A stretch of 64,000 nt of DNA from Eucommia ulmoides (lineage: Eukaryota > Streptophyta > Magnoliopsida > Garryales > Eucommiaceae). The position numbers and the translations under genes are program-made. The notes under the pieces were generated by a model that did no database searches, had not been told where the DNA came from, and saw nothing but the letters and a program-made list of their open reading frames with translations. Below, one piece after another: positions 34,701 through 47,006 of the stretch (position 1 is the stretch's first letter; each line of letters starts with the position of its first letter). The stretch spans positions 25,964,474 to 26,028,473 of the forward strand of contig CM028325.1 of the NCBI GenBank assembly GCA_016647705.1, given 5' to 3'.

Positions 34701-36873
34701 ACTCAAATCTAGGTGCATACCCGAACAATAAAATATAAATAAATGTAGCATACCAAGATATATCTTGGTTCACTAAGTTAGCCCAGGTTAATCCAGTCCC
34801 CCCGAGCTCCACGAAGATTCGCACCCACTAAAAATCCAAGATTCCTTTAACCGTAGGAACTAAACCTTCATAACAATTCTTTTCACAGGCTCAGAATCAA
34901 TCTTTACAATTCCCTTTTCACATGCTAAGGAAGAACCTTATCTTTTTCCCGGCTCAAGACTAACATAATTCTATTACAGGAAGAATCACAACATGATCCT
35001 TTTACCAGGCTAAGAATTAAACCTCACAAATAATCTAAGTATCATTTTCAACGGTAAGGATGAAACCATTACAATTCACTCAAAAACGAACTCTATTTAG
35101 GAAGAATTCACACGTAATTTTTTTCAAGGGAAAAGAATTACCTAACTTTTTTTATCCATTAGACAAAGATCAAACCTCAATATTTTTTCCGAAAATGATT
35201 GAAACCCAAGCTATCCCCATTAAATACAATACCAACCGTATCCCATCCGCACCAACTCACCAATTACAAAAAATCGTTGAGTTTCTTCCCACTCGGAACT
35301 TCTACCACCTCTAACCAATTAAATTTAATTAATGTCCTAATAATTACTAAATGATGGAAATTAAGTGAAGAATTCAATATCTTATTATAATATGTGTGGA
35401 CAGCACAAAATAAAGCACGTAATCAGATAATCACAAAAATCATATTAAAACGAATTTTTATGCTCTTAAAGTTCAAAAACAATTTTAATACGACCTTATC
35501 AACCAAGAAAATATAGTAATATGATTTCACAATAAAGAATGATAACTTGGAAATATCTCACCAAGAAAACACTGAAAGATTGAAATCAAAATAACAAGAA
35601 GCACAGATCGGTGACACCAACTCAATATCGTTTTTTCTCAAGAACTTCTCACACAATAATCTCTCAATAGATCTCTCGAATATATCTTAGAATAACAACT
35701 CTTAGAAAACTCAAGAACTTTATAGTTCTTGATTGATGTGTTCTAATGATATGAAATTCGCAGGTCTATTTAAGCTGATTTGAAATAGGCCCTCTAACGA
35801 CTAGTTTTCTCAAGATATGACATTTAAATAGACCTATAGACCTCATATATCATAATCATTCATTCATGGTATAATTTACTCAAATATGACTTTTAAAACT
35901 TTTGATTAAGTTCACAAATTATTTCTCAATTTCAAATTGCATAGATAGAAAGAATTAAATTAACCAAATTAAGAGTCTCTTCAATTTTATATACCATATC
36001 TATATGGTTATCAAAATAGATGTAATATATCTTAAATATATTCAAATCCCAAGAATATCTAAATCAGATATGCCAAAAATATCTAGTATTTGATTTGATC
36101 CTTAAAAACCTCGAAATTCTAACCAAGCAGCCGATTGACCAATCATCAGCCCATCAATTAACTGGTTAATATAGGTTGTTAAGACTTTTCAACCCTTAAG
36201 GAGGTCGGTTGACCGATCAATACATGTTGCATTTCTAGGCCAATTTTAAGCCCTTGTCGGTTCACCGAACCCCTATAGTCGGTTGACCAATCTATACATA
36301 GAGTTTTACTTCGGCCAATCAGTTGATTGATCTCCTATGGTCGATTGGCTGGTCGATTCAGAGACTTCTCATTTTTTAGCCTTCTTCACCCGTCGATTGA
36401 CCGATCATTGCTGGAACACTTATTTCTCAAATTATTTTAACTCCAAACTTTATCATTTTAATCCCATTAACCAATTTTTTCTCTCGGTTAACTCAATTAA
36501 CACTAATATTCAATTTTAAACAATAATCTTACTTAGTTCAATTTTTATTTTTTAATTTCACATAGAGCAAATAATGGAACACTAATTAGGATCTTAATTT
36601 CATCAAATTAAACACACATAAATATAACTCATTAATTAGTGTCATGTGTGATCTTAATCGGGATACATTAACAATAAAAGAGGTTTGAGTTGTTTTCACC
36701 TAATTTTTTCAGAATCTTTAATACTCTTAATCTATTTAATGTTCATCTTTGCATCTTAATTACTTCATGATTTGATCTTCAATGGAACTTCTTATACTAA
36801 AACACTCGACAAATACGTTAGTTCCACCAAAAACATCAACCCTTAATTGTTCATTAAAACTTTGGGATCAACA
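34701..36873 (-). repeat. E1 3' LTR, outer end missing
   Basis: Matches 53073-55289. On the plus strand it ends TTTGGGATCAACA at 36873 and is followed by the pyrimidine-rich ATCTCTCCCTTTTTGAC, the complement of a polypurine tract. A palindrome/GTTGACC array lies at about 36120-36400 with TCGGT-TG-ACCGA at 36205-36216 and similar words. Confidence 0.82.
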
Positions 36874-36893
36874 ATCTCTCCCTTTTTGACGAT
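36874..36893 (-). other. E1 polypurine tract
   Basis: Minus strand GTCAAAAAGGGAGAGAT touches the TGTTGATCC start of the 3' LTR. E2 has the like tract at 42312-42328. Confidence 0.65.
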
Positions 36894-37309
36894 GACAATT
36901 AACTTTAATGTTTTCTTCAAAATAAGAATGTAACGACGCTCCACCTAAATCCGAAGATAGGTTTTTTAACTCATTAAAGCATAATCATGAAGATAATTTA
37001 ATAAATTTATCAGATATTCAACATAAGCACAAATATGATCAATTCAACGCGAAGATAATTCAATAAAGAACAATATGATCATTTCAACAAACCCTAAACA
37101 TCAACTAACTCGTTTTAAGCGCAATAATGATTTCCCCTTAATATTTTCCCTTTTGTAAATCAATCCAATTCTTAACACATATTTAATAAACATCAAATAT
37201 ATTCTCCCCATTTGTCATCTCAAAAAGTGGGGAAGGAGAACCAAAAACATCACTCTAGGTATACATAGTTATACCTAGCCATACCTAAACCTCGAATAAT
37301 TCTCATGAA

Positions 37310-38915
37310 CTAATCTTCAGCTAAGGGTTTGGTAAATATATCGGCAAGCTGATCAGATATATCAATATATTCAATAATAACGTTCATTTTCTGAATATGA
37401 TCACGAATAAAATAATGTTTAATCTCTATGTGCTTAGTTCGTGAGTGTTGTGTAGGATTCTTACTTAAACATATAGCACTTTTTTTTATCACAATATACG
37501 GGACTTCCTTTTTATATATTCCAAAATTATTTAATTGTTGCTTGATATATAAAATTTGAGCACAACAATTACTAGCTTCTCTATTCTCAGCCTCTATAGT
37601 GGATAAGGTTATGGAATTATGTTTCTTCCTAGACCAAGAAATCAGGGCATGTCCTCCTAAGAAATGACCCGCTTTTGCTTTTTTGCTCGACTTTGCATCC
37701 GAAAAAATCAATGTCGGAGTAACTAATTAACTTGAAGTCAGTCCCCCTAGGATACCGTAATCCTAGGTCACTTGTGTCTTTCAAATATCTAAAGATATAC
37801 TTAACCGCAATTAAATGCGATTCTTTAGGACAAGATTGAAATCTAGCACACAAGCAAACACTAAACATAACATCAGATCTACTAGCAATCAGATATAGCA
37901 AGCTACCAACCATATCTTGATACATTTTCTCATTTACGTTTCTACCCTTATTATCTTTATCTATCTTTGTAACTGTTTCTATGGGAGTCTTGTATACTTT
38001 AGCGTCATCCAAGCTGTACTTTTCAACAACTCTCTGGTGTATTTAGCTTGATTTGTGAAGATCCCTTCTTTGATTTGCTTAATTTGCAAGCGAAGGAAAA
38101 AGGTTAACTCTCCCATCATGCTCATTTCAAGTTCTACCAGCATATCTTGGCAAACTCTTGGAAAAAATCCTCATTAGTAGATCCGAAAATAATATAATCA
38201 ACATAAATTTATGCTAATAGGATATCATACTCAGTTTGCTTGATAAAAAGTGTTATATCACTAAGACCCATTCGAAAACCATTTTTGATAAAATATTGGC
38301 TAAGTCTCTCATACCAAGCTCTTGGAGCTTATTTAAGCCCATACAAAGCCTTACGAAGTTTAAACACGTGATTGGAAAATTTATCACTTTCAAATCCCGA
38401 GGGTTGTTCCACATAAACTTCTTCTACTAGAAAGTCATTCAAGAATGCACTCTTTACATCCATTTGATATAATTTAAAATTATGTGAACATGTAAAAGTA
38501 AGTAACATTCTAATAGCTTATAATCTAGCCACATGTGCATAAGTCTCATCATAATCAATTCATTCTTCTTGATTATAGCCCTGTACCACTAATCTTATTT
38601 TGTTTCTAACTACCATACTAGTTTCATCCTTTTATTATGAAAAATCTATTTAGTACCAATTACTGGATGAAAATTCGGTCTAGGAACTAGAGACCACTCT
38701 TTATCATGCTCAAATTGAACTAATTTTCTTGCATCGTGGAGATCCAAGATTCATCAGTTAACATCTCATTCATATTCTTAGGCTCAATTTGAGATAGAAA
38801 AGCAAGATTAATAATATCTCTCAGAGAGGAGCAAGTACTTACACCTCTTTCAAAATTACCAATGATTTCTTTTATCGAGTGTCCTGATACTGTCTTTATA
38901 GCTCGTAGTAATGTC
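37310..38915 (-). pseudogene. E1 RT and RNase H, broken
   Basis: RNase H at 37310-37711 (KAKAGHFLGGHALISWSRKK, SITLSTIEAENREAS, HIEIKHYFIRDHI and DQLADIFTKPL) and RT upstream on the minus strand, with MVGSLLYLIASRSDVMFSVC (about 37870-37930) and an IYVD-I-IFGS-type catalytic motif near 38180-38230. The order and motifs are those of SIRE-type copia pol. Confidence 0.82.
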
Positions 38916-40196
38916 AAATCCTCTCCTTTAGGCTCTTTTTTTTAGGTTCCTTTGTCGCATCATCACCCTGGTTTTGGTTATTTAAATTACCTACATCATT
39001 ATCATCCAAAATATTTCTCGACATAAATGAATCACAATCCCCAAAACTAACATGCATAGACTCCTCAACTACTAATATACATTTATTATAGACTCTATAA
39101 GCTTTATTGTCAGTAGCATATCCAAGGAAAATCTCATAATCAAATTTAGTATCAAATTTACCTATATTATCCTTATCATTCAAAATAAAATATTTACAAC
39201 CAAAAACTTTGATATACAATATGTTCGGAGTCTTACCATTTCAGATTTCATAGGGGGTTTTTGTTAAAACCACTACAAATAGATACCATGTTTACCACGT
39301 GACAAGCGGTACTTACTGTTTTGGCCCAAAAATAAGTCAGTAAATGATTTTCATTCAACATCGTTCTGGACATTTCCTGAAGCGTCATATATTCTTTCTT
39401 TCCATAACACTGTTCTGTTGTGGTGATCTGGGTGCTGAAAAATCATGAGCATACTCATGCTCATCACAATAACTAATTACCTCATAATTTTTAAACTCTA
39501 TGCCTCTATCACTGCGAATATTGATAATAGAACATTACTTCTCATTTTGAACACGTTTACAAAATTTAGAGAAAACAGAAGTAACTTTACTCTTTTTAGC
39601 GAGGAAAAACACCTAAGTAAGTCTAGAATAACCATCAACAATCACAAATGCGTAGAATTTTCCTTCTAGACTAGCAATAACATTTGGACCAAACAAATCA
39701 AGGTGCAACATTTCAAGACATCTAGACGCGAACGTGTGCATCTTTTTCTTAAATGATGATCTAGACAGTTTGCCTAACTGACTTGCATCACATACTTTAT
39801 CTTTCAAAAATTTCAAATCAGGTAGGCCACATATGAGACTATTCTTAGACAAATTAGATAATAATTTTATACTAGTATGCCCAAGTCTCCTATAGCATAA
39901 CCAGCTATTTTCAGATAAAACATTTAAATATGATAAATTCTGAGAAGTAAAATCATCAAATGAACATGTATAAACACTCTCAAAACGTGATGCAACAAGT
40001 AAGATACTTATATCATGCCCATTCTTAATTATGCATCTATCATGATCAAACACCACATTATAACATTTATCACATAATTGACTAATACTAAGTAAGTTAT
40101 GTTTAAGACCACCAACTAGTAAAACATCTTTAATAACAGTAGTACCATTACCGATAATTTTACCCTTAACGTTGTCTCCAAATGTTACATGACCTT
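38914..40196 (-). pseudogene. E1 integrase and gag-pre-integrase, broken
   Basis: The C-terminal integrase part (VFGCKYFILNDKDNIGKFD, FLGYATDNKAYRVYN) is at 38914-39219. The stretch from 40206 down to 39613 begins at the end of the protease with GHVTFGDNVKGKIIG, then LKHNLLSISQLCDKCYNVVF, the zinc-binding RRLGHTSIK and the start of the core HLDLFGPNV, FVIVDGYSRLT. E2 interrupts it at 40197; the bases 40192-40196 (ACCTT) are the left target copy. Confidence 0.82.
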
Positions 40197-42311
40197 TGTT
40201 GGCCAAGTAGAATACCCAAGAGATGGGGTAAATTGGATAATTTAAAAAATATCAGAGTAAAACTTGAATAAATCAAATAATTAATTTTAATCCTAAATTA
40301 ATTATTATCTTTATATCACAGCGAAATTAAATAATTAACTAGGTGCACACCCAAACAGCAAAAATAGCAAAGTAAATATTGCAACACACCAAGTTATATC
40401 CTGGTTCACTAAGCTACTCTTGGCTAGTCTAGTCTTCCGAGCCCCACGGAGATTCGCACCCACTAATACTCAAGATCCCTTTAATAGCAGGAACCAAACC
40501 CTCACACTGATTCTTTTATAAGCCCATAATCAAACTTTATAATATCTTTTTCCCAAGTTAAGGAAGAACCTCTACTTTTTACAAGTTAAAGAATAACCTA
40601 ATTCTTTTTAACACTAAGGTCAAAGAATCAAAACCTCACCAATTACTCCAAATATCCTTTTACCCGGTAAGGATTGAACCGTTACAAATTTCACTCAAAA
40701 CGCAATTCTATCCAGGAAGAATCACTACCTCAATCTCATTATAGGAAGAGACTGAAAAACAGCTACCCCTGATTAAATACCTCCAATAATATTTAACCCA
40801 TCACACTACTCACCAATATAAATTGATAAGTAAAAGACCTCACTCGGAGATTCTACCACCCCAGATAAATAATAACTCAATTAATATCCCAACTAATGAT
40901 GGAAAAGCGTGAGATAGAAAATCTGATTTTAATAAGATATGGGTAGCAAATATTTGAGCACGTAATCAGATTCAAGAAATTGTTTGTAAAATATTTTTCT
41001 TCAATAAAAAAACAGAAAGAATTTCTAAAATCAATTTCCAAAATATAAACAAGTAATGCAATGATATAATATAATTAAAAAGATCTCACCTAGAATCCAC
41101 AAAAAGAATAAATAGATTGATGTAACTTCAAATCCGGTAGCAGTAAAGATTAATCGCAATTGATTCTCAAGATCACTCCTAGAATAGCTCACAAACTCTT
41201 TGAAAGATAACTCTTAGAAAAGATCACTCTTATTATATGGTATGATTTCTCTTACTCTTTCGTATAAGAAATTCGTAGGTCTATTTCAGGGAGAATGAAA
41301 ACAGCCTTCTAACGACTAGTTCACATGTGTCATGACAATTAATAGCACTTATAGACCCCTTACATCATAATGACTTCATTTTGGTTCAATTCACTTAATG
41401 ATAGTTTTCAAATCTTTCAATTAAGTCCCCCAAATATTTCTCAAACTCAATTAGATAAAATTGAAACAATTTTACGTACCAATTTGAGAAACATTAAAAA
41501 TTAATTAACCAAATCAATAGGATTTATATTTCAGGTGAATCATATCTTAAATATAAAAATATCCCTGAAATCTCTCCCAAATCCTAACTAAAAATTGCTA
41601 CTTCTGGATATAATCTTAGAATAAACAGTTTCATGAAACAGCGCGTCTAGTCGACCGACCAGTCGATTGGTAGATTCAGGTTGTAGCCAAGGGCATTCAT
41701 CGATCGACCTGTTTGTCGACTTGTAGATTCAGAGAGTTCGTTTTTCCTTCACTGGTCAACCTACTGGTCAACTTAGAGATACAAAGAGTTCAACTCCTCT
41801 TGGTCAGTCGACCTGCCTGTCGACTTAGAGATATAAGGAGTTACAGCTGCTTGGTCCGGTCGGCTCATCAGTCGACTTACATATTTTGAATCTCTATTCT
41901 GAACTCGTTTTTAACTTATTCTTTTTTACTTTTTTGCCCTTCAACAATTTTCTTTTCTCAATAAGCTCCACTAATCTTTTTATATTCTATTTTAGTCATT
42001 TAAACATATTTCTTTTCAAATCACATATTGGAGCAAACAATTTCACTTAATCAAAACACACAAAAATAATAAATACTTTTTGTGCCATGTGTGTGTTCCT
42101 AATTGGGATATTAAGAGTTGACATTTACCTAGATTGTTTTTCCTAATTTCTTCAAACTCTTAATTCTTTAATATCTTCAACATCATCGTTTAGCATCCAT
42201 TTAATTTGCATCTTCATCACTGGTACTTTAAATCACTAAAACACTCAATTAAAACATTAGTTTCACCAAAATATCAACACTTAATTGTTCATAAAAATCT
42301 TAGGATCAACA
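40197..42311 (-). repeat. E2 3' LTR
   Basis: Plus-strand ends TGTTGGCCAAGTAG and GGATCAACA. The GTCGAC-type array lies at about 41640-41885 (for example CGACCGACCAGTCGATTGG near 41653). Pyrimidine tract AATCTCCCTTTTTTTT follows at 42310. Confidence 0.85.
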
Positions 42312-42879
42312 ATCTCCCTTTTTTTTATGATTACAATTAATTTTGATGTTTTCTTCAAAACAAAAATATAACCACACTTTCCCTGAATCCGAGGACGGGT
42401 TTTATAACTCATTTAAGCATCATAATGAAAATTTCAAAAAATATAATCAATAAAGCACAAAAAAAATACACCTCCTTAATAAAATATCATCTAATTTCTC
42501 CCCCTTTGTCATCTTCAAAAACAAAATTTAGGAAGGGGGGAATATCCAAGTAACTCTAGGCATTCATATAATATTCTTGAAAGAATAAACCTAAAGTAAT
42601 TAAATCTGGATATATGTAACTCTTTTAAAAGCACATTAAATCAACTCATAAATTCAACTTTTAAAAATCAAAACTCATTTTTACAAATTAACTTTTAAGC
42701 ACAAAACATCAACATTATGTGGATCATTTTTATAAATAAATATCAAGTCTACTTAATCCAACAAAATCCACACCAAAAACATCTTTCTGAGCATGCAATA
42801 TTCCTCTATCAAATTGTAAATGAATAATATTCATGCATAGGTGAATAATCATAACATTTCAGCAATATAGCATGATATT
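42312..42879 (-). other. E2 internal, 3' side; no coding motif
   Basis: AT-rich, similar to the sequence next to the E1 3' LTR (36880-37300) but without recognisable RNase H. Ends at the target site of S2 (ATATT, 42875-42879). Confidence 0.6.
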
Positions 42880-44982
42880 TGTTGATCCCAAGATTTTGAT
42901 GAACAATTAAGTATTGATATTTTGGTGGAACTAATGTTTGATCAAGTTTTTTAGTGATTTAAAGTTTCAATAATGAAGATGTCAAAGCAAATGGATGCTA
43001 AATAAAGATATCAAGATGATGAAGAAGTATTAAGAGTTTGAAGACATTAGGGAAAACAACTCAGGTAAATATAAACTCTTCATATCCTATTTAGGAACAC
43101 ACACATGGCACAAAATGAATTTTTTCTTTTATGTGTGTTTTGGTTGAGTATATTTATTTGCTCCTATGTGAATTAAAAAGAAATAATTTTGAATGACTAA
43201 AATAGAATATAAGAATATTAGTGGAGTTCATATAAATATGGATAAAGCGACAAAACTATAAAAGAAAGTAAGTTAAAAACGAGATCAGATAAGAGATTCA
43301 GGAGAGGGCAGTCGACTGGAGAAAGAAGATAAACTCTCTGAATCTACGAGTCGAGAGAGAGATCGACCAATAGAAGCTTGGCAAACTCTCTGAATCTGTG
43401 AGTCAACAGAGCGGTCGACCGGTGGAAGTTTGGCAAACTCTCTGAATCTGCTAGTGGACTGAGGAGTCGACCAATAAAGTGCATGGGCTACTTCCAGTAT
43501 CCTTCAGTCGACTGGGCAGTCAACTGAACGTGCAATTTTAGGATATTGGTTTATCCAATTTTAAATCCAAAAGTAGTCATTTTTTGTTAAGATTTGAGAG
43601 AGATTTAGGGGATATTCTTAACATTTGAGATATGGTTCATATACTAATTAAATCATTTCAATATGGTTCATTAATTATTAAAGTTTCTCAATTTGGTACT
43701 TAAAATGAATTTTATACTTATTTGTTTTGATTAAGAAATACTTTGGGGATTTAATTGAGAGTTTTAAAAGTTGTTATTAAGTGAAATTGAATCTAAATGA
43801 AGTCCTCATGTTATGAAGGGTCTATAAGAGTATTTTATTATCATGACACTTGTAAATTAGCCGTTAAGAGGTTAATTACATATGCCCTTATATAAACCTG
43901 CGAATTTTCTAAGAGAGCTAATCATTCTAAGAGATAAAATCAATCTATATCTTTTTGAGATAGCGTTTATTAGAGTTATCATTTAACGATATTGTGAACT
44001 GTTCTAAGAGTGATTTTGATAATCAATTGCGATCAATTTGTGATGATACCGGAATTGAAGTTACATTATTTTCATCATTAATTTTGTGGATTCCAGGTGA
44101 GATCTTTCCATATTGATTATTACATGTTTATTATTGTATTTTAGAAATTGATCTTAGAAATTATTTTTGATTTTTTAAAGAAAATATTCTTTCAAACAAT
44201 TTCTTGAATCTGATTACGTGCTCCAATTTGTTACCCATATATTGTTAAAATCATATTTCTGTATCTCACATAATTTTATCACTAGTTGGGATATTAATTG
44301 AGTTTATATATATCTAGGGTGGTAGAAGCTCCGAGTGAGATTTGCTTATCAATTTTTATATTGGTAAGTTGTGACGGGTTAAATATTATTGGGGATATTT
44401 AATCAAGGGTAGTTGGATTTCAGTCTCTTCCTATAAAGAGATTGAGATAATGATTCTTCTTGAATAAGAATTTCAAGTTTGTGAGTGATTTTGTAACGGT
44501 TCAATCCTTACCGGGTAAAAGGATATTTGGAGTGTTTTAGTGAGATTTTGATTCTTGAGCCTAAGTGTTAAAAAAAAATTAGGTTATTCTTTAGCTTGTA
44601 AAAAGTAGAGGTTATTCTTTAAGCCTTTGAAAATGAAATTGTAAAGGTTGATTCTGAGCCTATAAAAAAAATCGGTGTGTGGATTTGGTTCCTACTTTTA
44701 AAGAAATCTTGGTTTTAGTGGGTCCGACCTCCGTGGAGCTCGGGAGACTGGATTAACCAAGAATAACTTGGTGAACCAGTATAAATCTCTGGTGTGCTAT
44801 TTTCTTAATTTGTCTATTTTTATTTTTTGTGTGTGCATCTAGTTAATTGATAAATTCCGCTGTGTTATAAAGATAATAATTAATTTAGGCTTAAAATTAA
44901 TTATTTGATTTATTTATTTTCACTCTGATTATTTTTAATTACCCAATTCACCCCTCTTCTTGCATATTCTACTAGGCCAACA
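42880..44982 (+). mobile_element. S2: solo SIRE-like LTR with perfect ATATT duplication
   Basis: TGTTGATCCCAAGATTTTG...GGCCAACA, 2103 bp, opposite in orientation to E2. Target duplication ATATT at 42875-42879 and 44983-44987 is perfect. TATA box TATATAAA at 43889-43896. Repeated units of about 60 bp at 43310-43530 carry ACTCTCTGAATCTG...AGTCGACTG...GGTCGACC. Being inside E2 inside E1, it is one of the youngest insertions here. Confidence 0.92.
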
Positions 44983-44987
44983 ATATT

Positions 44988-45350
44988 AATTAATATCTTA
45001 CTAGAATTTAAAAATATGTAATCATTAATACACTAAGACCAGAAGAGTATTTCACTAATAATTCATGAAATTTCCAATCATAAATCTAATGCATTCATTT
45101 ATCACAAATTCAGCAAATAATATATTTATCACTTAGATAATATCAGGAAATCATGCAATAATTTGAAGAAAACCTAGGAATATGTAAAGCACAAATTTTA
45201 GAAATTTTTACTATCTCATTTAAACTTAACTTTTTACTCATGGCCTTATCTCTAGAAATCACATAACTTTCATCTTTAGGTATGAAAGACGTAAATTTCT
45301 CTTTATTCCCTATCACGAGTTGAGAACTGCCAATTCCTTCTAGAAACAAT
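44988..45350 (-). pseudogene. E2 protease part, broken
   Basis: The minus strand reads SQLVIGNKEKFTSFIPKDES (about 45330-45270), matching the SIRE stretch just after the protease active site (compare E1 KSKFTSLTPKDG at 49040-49080). No further pol sequence follows. Confidence 0.6.
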
Positions 45351-45422
45351 TTGTCCTTACAAATAAATATTTAGTGATAACCTGCAAGAAGCACCTCAAA
45401 GAGTTCCTAGATGGTACCCAAT

Positions 45423-46990
45423 CTAAGTGGGTCCGATCTTGTTAGTCGGGACAATTTTAGTTCCTTTTGGAACCCAAACTTGCCTGCAGTTAGATATTCT
45501 TGAAAAACAACTACGAATAATATGCCCCCACAATGTTACATTTAAAACATTTAACAAGATTTTTGGTTTCATAAAAGAATTTATGAAAATGTTTTTGCTT
45601 AAGATTTTTCTGAAATCCAATACCGATTTTATCAAATATACCTCATGAACTTCCCAAAATTATTTTCAAATTATTTTCACCGCGGGTGAATTTGAGAACA
45701 ATTGAATGTAAATCCGACATCTTGGATTTCAATTCAACATTTTCAGATTCATAATCTATCACTTGCTTGTTCAATGAATTAATTGTACTTTGAAGGGCCT
45801 TAATTTTTTAACACTGAATTTTATTATCATGTGAAAGTTCTTGATAAATATCAAATAATTCATCAAAATCTAAAGGACAAGTTCTTGAACATTTAGGTAC
45901 CTCAAATTCAGTGGCAATTAAAGCAAGCATAGACGAGTCATCATTGCTTGAGTTTTTTGAGCTACTCGACTCCAAGTCATCCCATGTGACTTTTGTTGAC
46001 TTCTTCGTACTTTTTTTTACTTTCTTCTTCTCCTTTTTTTTGTTCTCTTTTTCTTTGGCTTTATTTAGCTCGGGGCATTCGGTTTGGAGATGTCCTGTCT
46101 TATGGCAGTTGTAACATTCCACTTTATTCATATTGAAGTTCTTTCTCCCATAGAATATACAACAAGTCATTCTTGTAAAATTCTTCGTGAGAAATGCCAC
46201 GTCTTTCTCTTGCTCACTGTCGAGACTCTCATCACCACTATCATACTCTTCCTCAATTTTTTTAGTTTTTAGCGTCAATGATTTTTTCTTACTATTTTCG
46301 GTATTATCCTCGTAACCTTTAATCGTTGATTCATAAGTCATCAAATTTCTAATGAGATCATCAATATTGTATTTTCCAAGATCTTTGGCTTCCTCTATTG
46401 CCGTAACCTTTGAGTCCCATATTTTTGTTAAGGACCTTAAAACCTTTCGTACTCTATCCTCCATGGAGTATGGTTTTTCAAGTTGACTCATATTGTTGCA
46501 TATGTTGTTGAAGCGAGTGTACATCTCATGAATTGATTCATTCTCTTCCATTCTAAACAACTCAAATTTTCTCTTAAGAATATTGATTTTTGACTGCTTC
46601 ACTTAACTTGTTCCTTCGTGGGTCACTTGTAGCTTATCCCACATCTCCTTTGCAGATTTGCAACCTGAATCTCTAGAATATTCATTAACAACTAAAGAGC
46701 AAAAGAGAATATTAATAGCTTGAGAGTTAATGGAGAGTTTCTGCATATCGGAAGCAGTGAGTTATTCATTCTTCTTCTCAACTCCGTTTTCCATTAGAAT
46801 AAATGGACCATCCTCGATTGTTAGCCACACGTCATAATTTGTGACCTGAAGAAAGGTTATCATGCTATCTTTCTAAAATGAGTAACTTTCATCTGCAAAC
46901 AAGGGTGGTCGGTGCATAGACTGCCCCTCAGCTAGTGTGCCTACTATGTGTACCATGTGATCTTTGTTAACTAAAAATATCGAGCTAAAT
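45423..46990 (-). pseudogene. E2 gag, broken
   Basis: Gag builds the particle. The N-terminus (46930-46600) shows the SIRE form GQSMHRPPLF and FLQVTNYDVWLTIEDGP. The UBN2-type domain runs 46602-46300 (FELFRMEENESIHEMYTRFN, RVRKVLRSLTKIWDSKVTAI). A CCHC zinc knuckle CYNCHKTGHLQTEC lies at 46115-46074, then a Lys-rich stretch and a Ser-rich tail, and WVPKGTKIVPTNKIGP near 45470-45425 as the link to protease. The longest open stretch is 264 codons (45808-46602). Confidence 0.82.
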
Positions 46991-47005
46991 TAGTTTTGAT
47001 GCCAA
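46991..47005 (-). other. E2 primer-binding site (tRNA-Met type)
   Basis: Minus strand TTGGCATCAAAACTA follows the 5' LTR end and resembles the tRNA-iMet PBS (TGGTATCAGAGC) of copia elements. Confidence 0.55.
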
Positions 47006-47006
47006 T

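Noticed and set aside
42880-44982. Possible 5' LTR of a plus-strand copia element ending beyond 44982
   Set aside because: The sequence on both sides is the same minus-strand E2 interior and the ATATT duplication closes it, so it is a solo LTR.
45911-46114. Plus-strand Phe/Leu-rich frames around 45911-46272 (membrane-like)
   Set aside because: They are the complement of the Lys/Glu-rich E2 gag tail on the minus strand.
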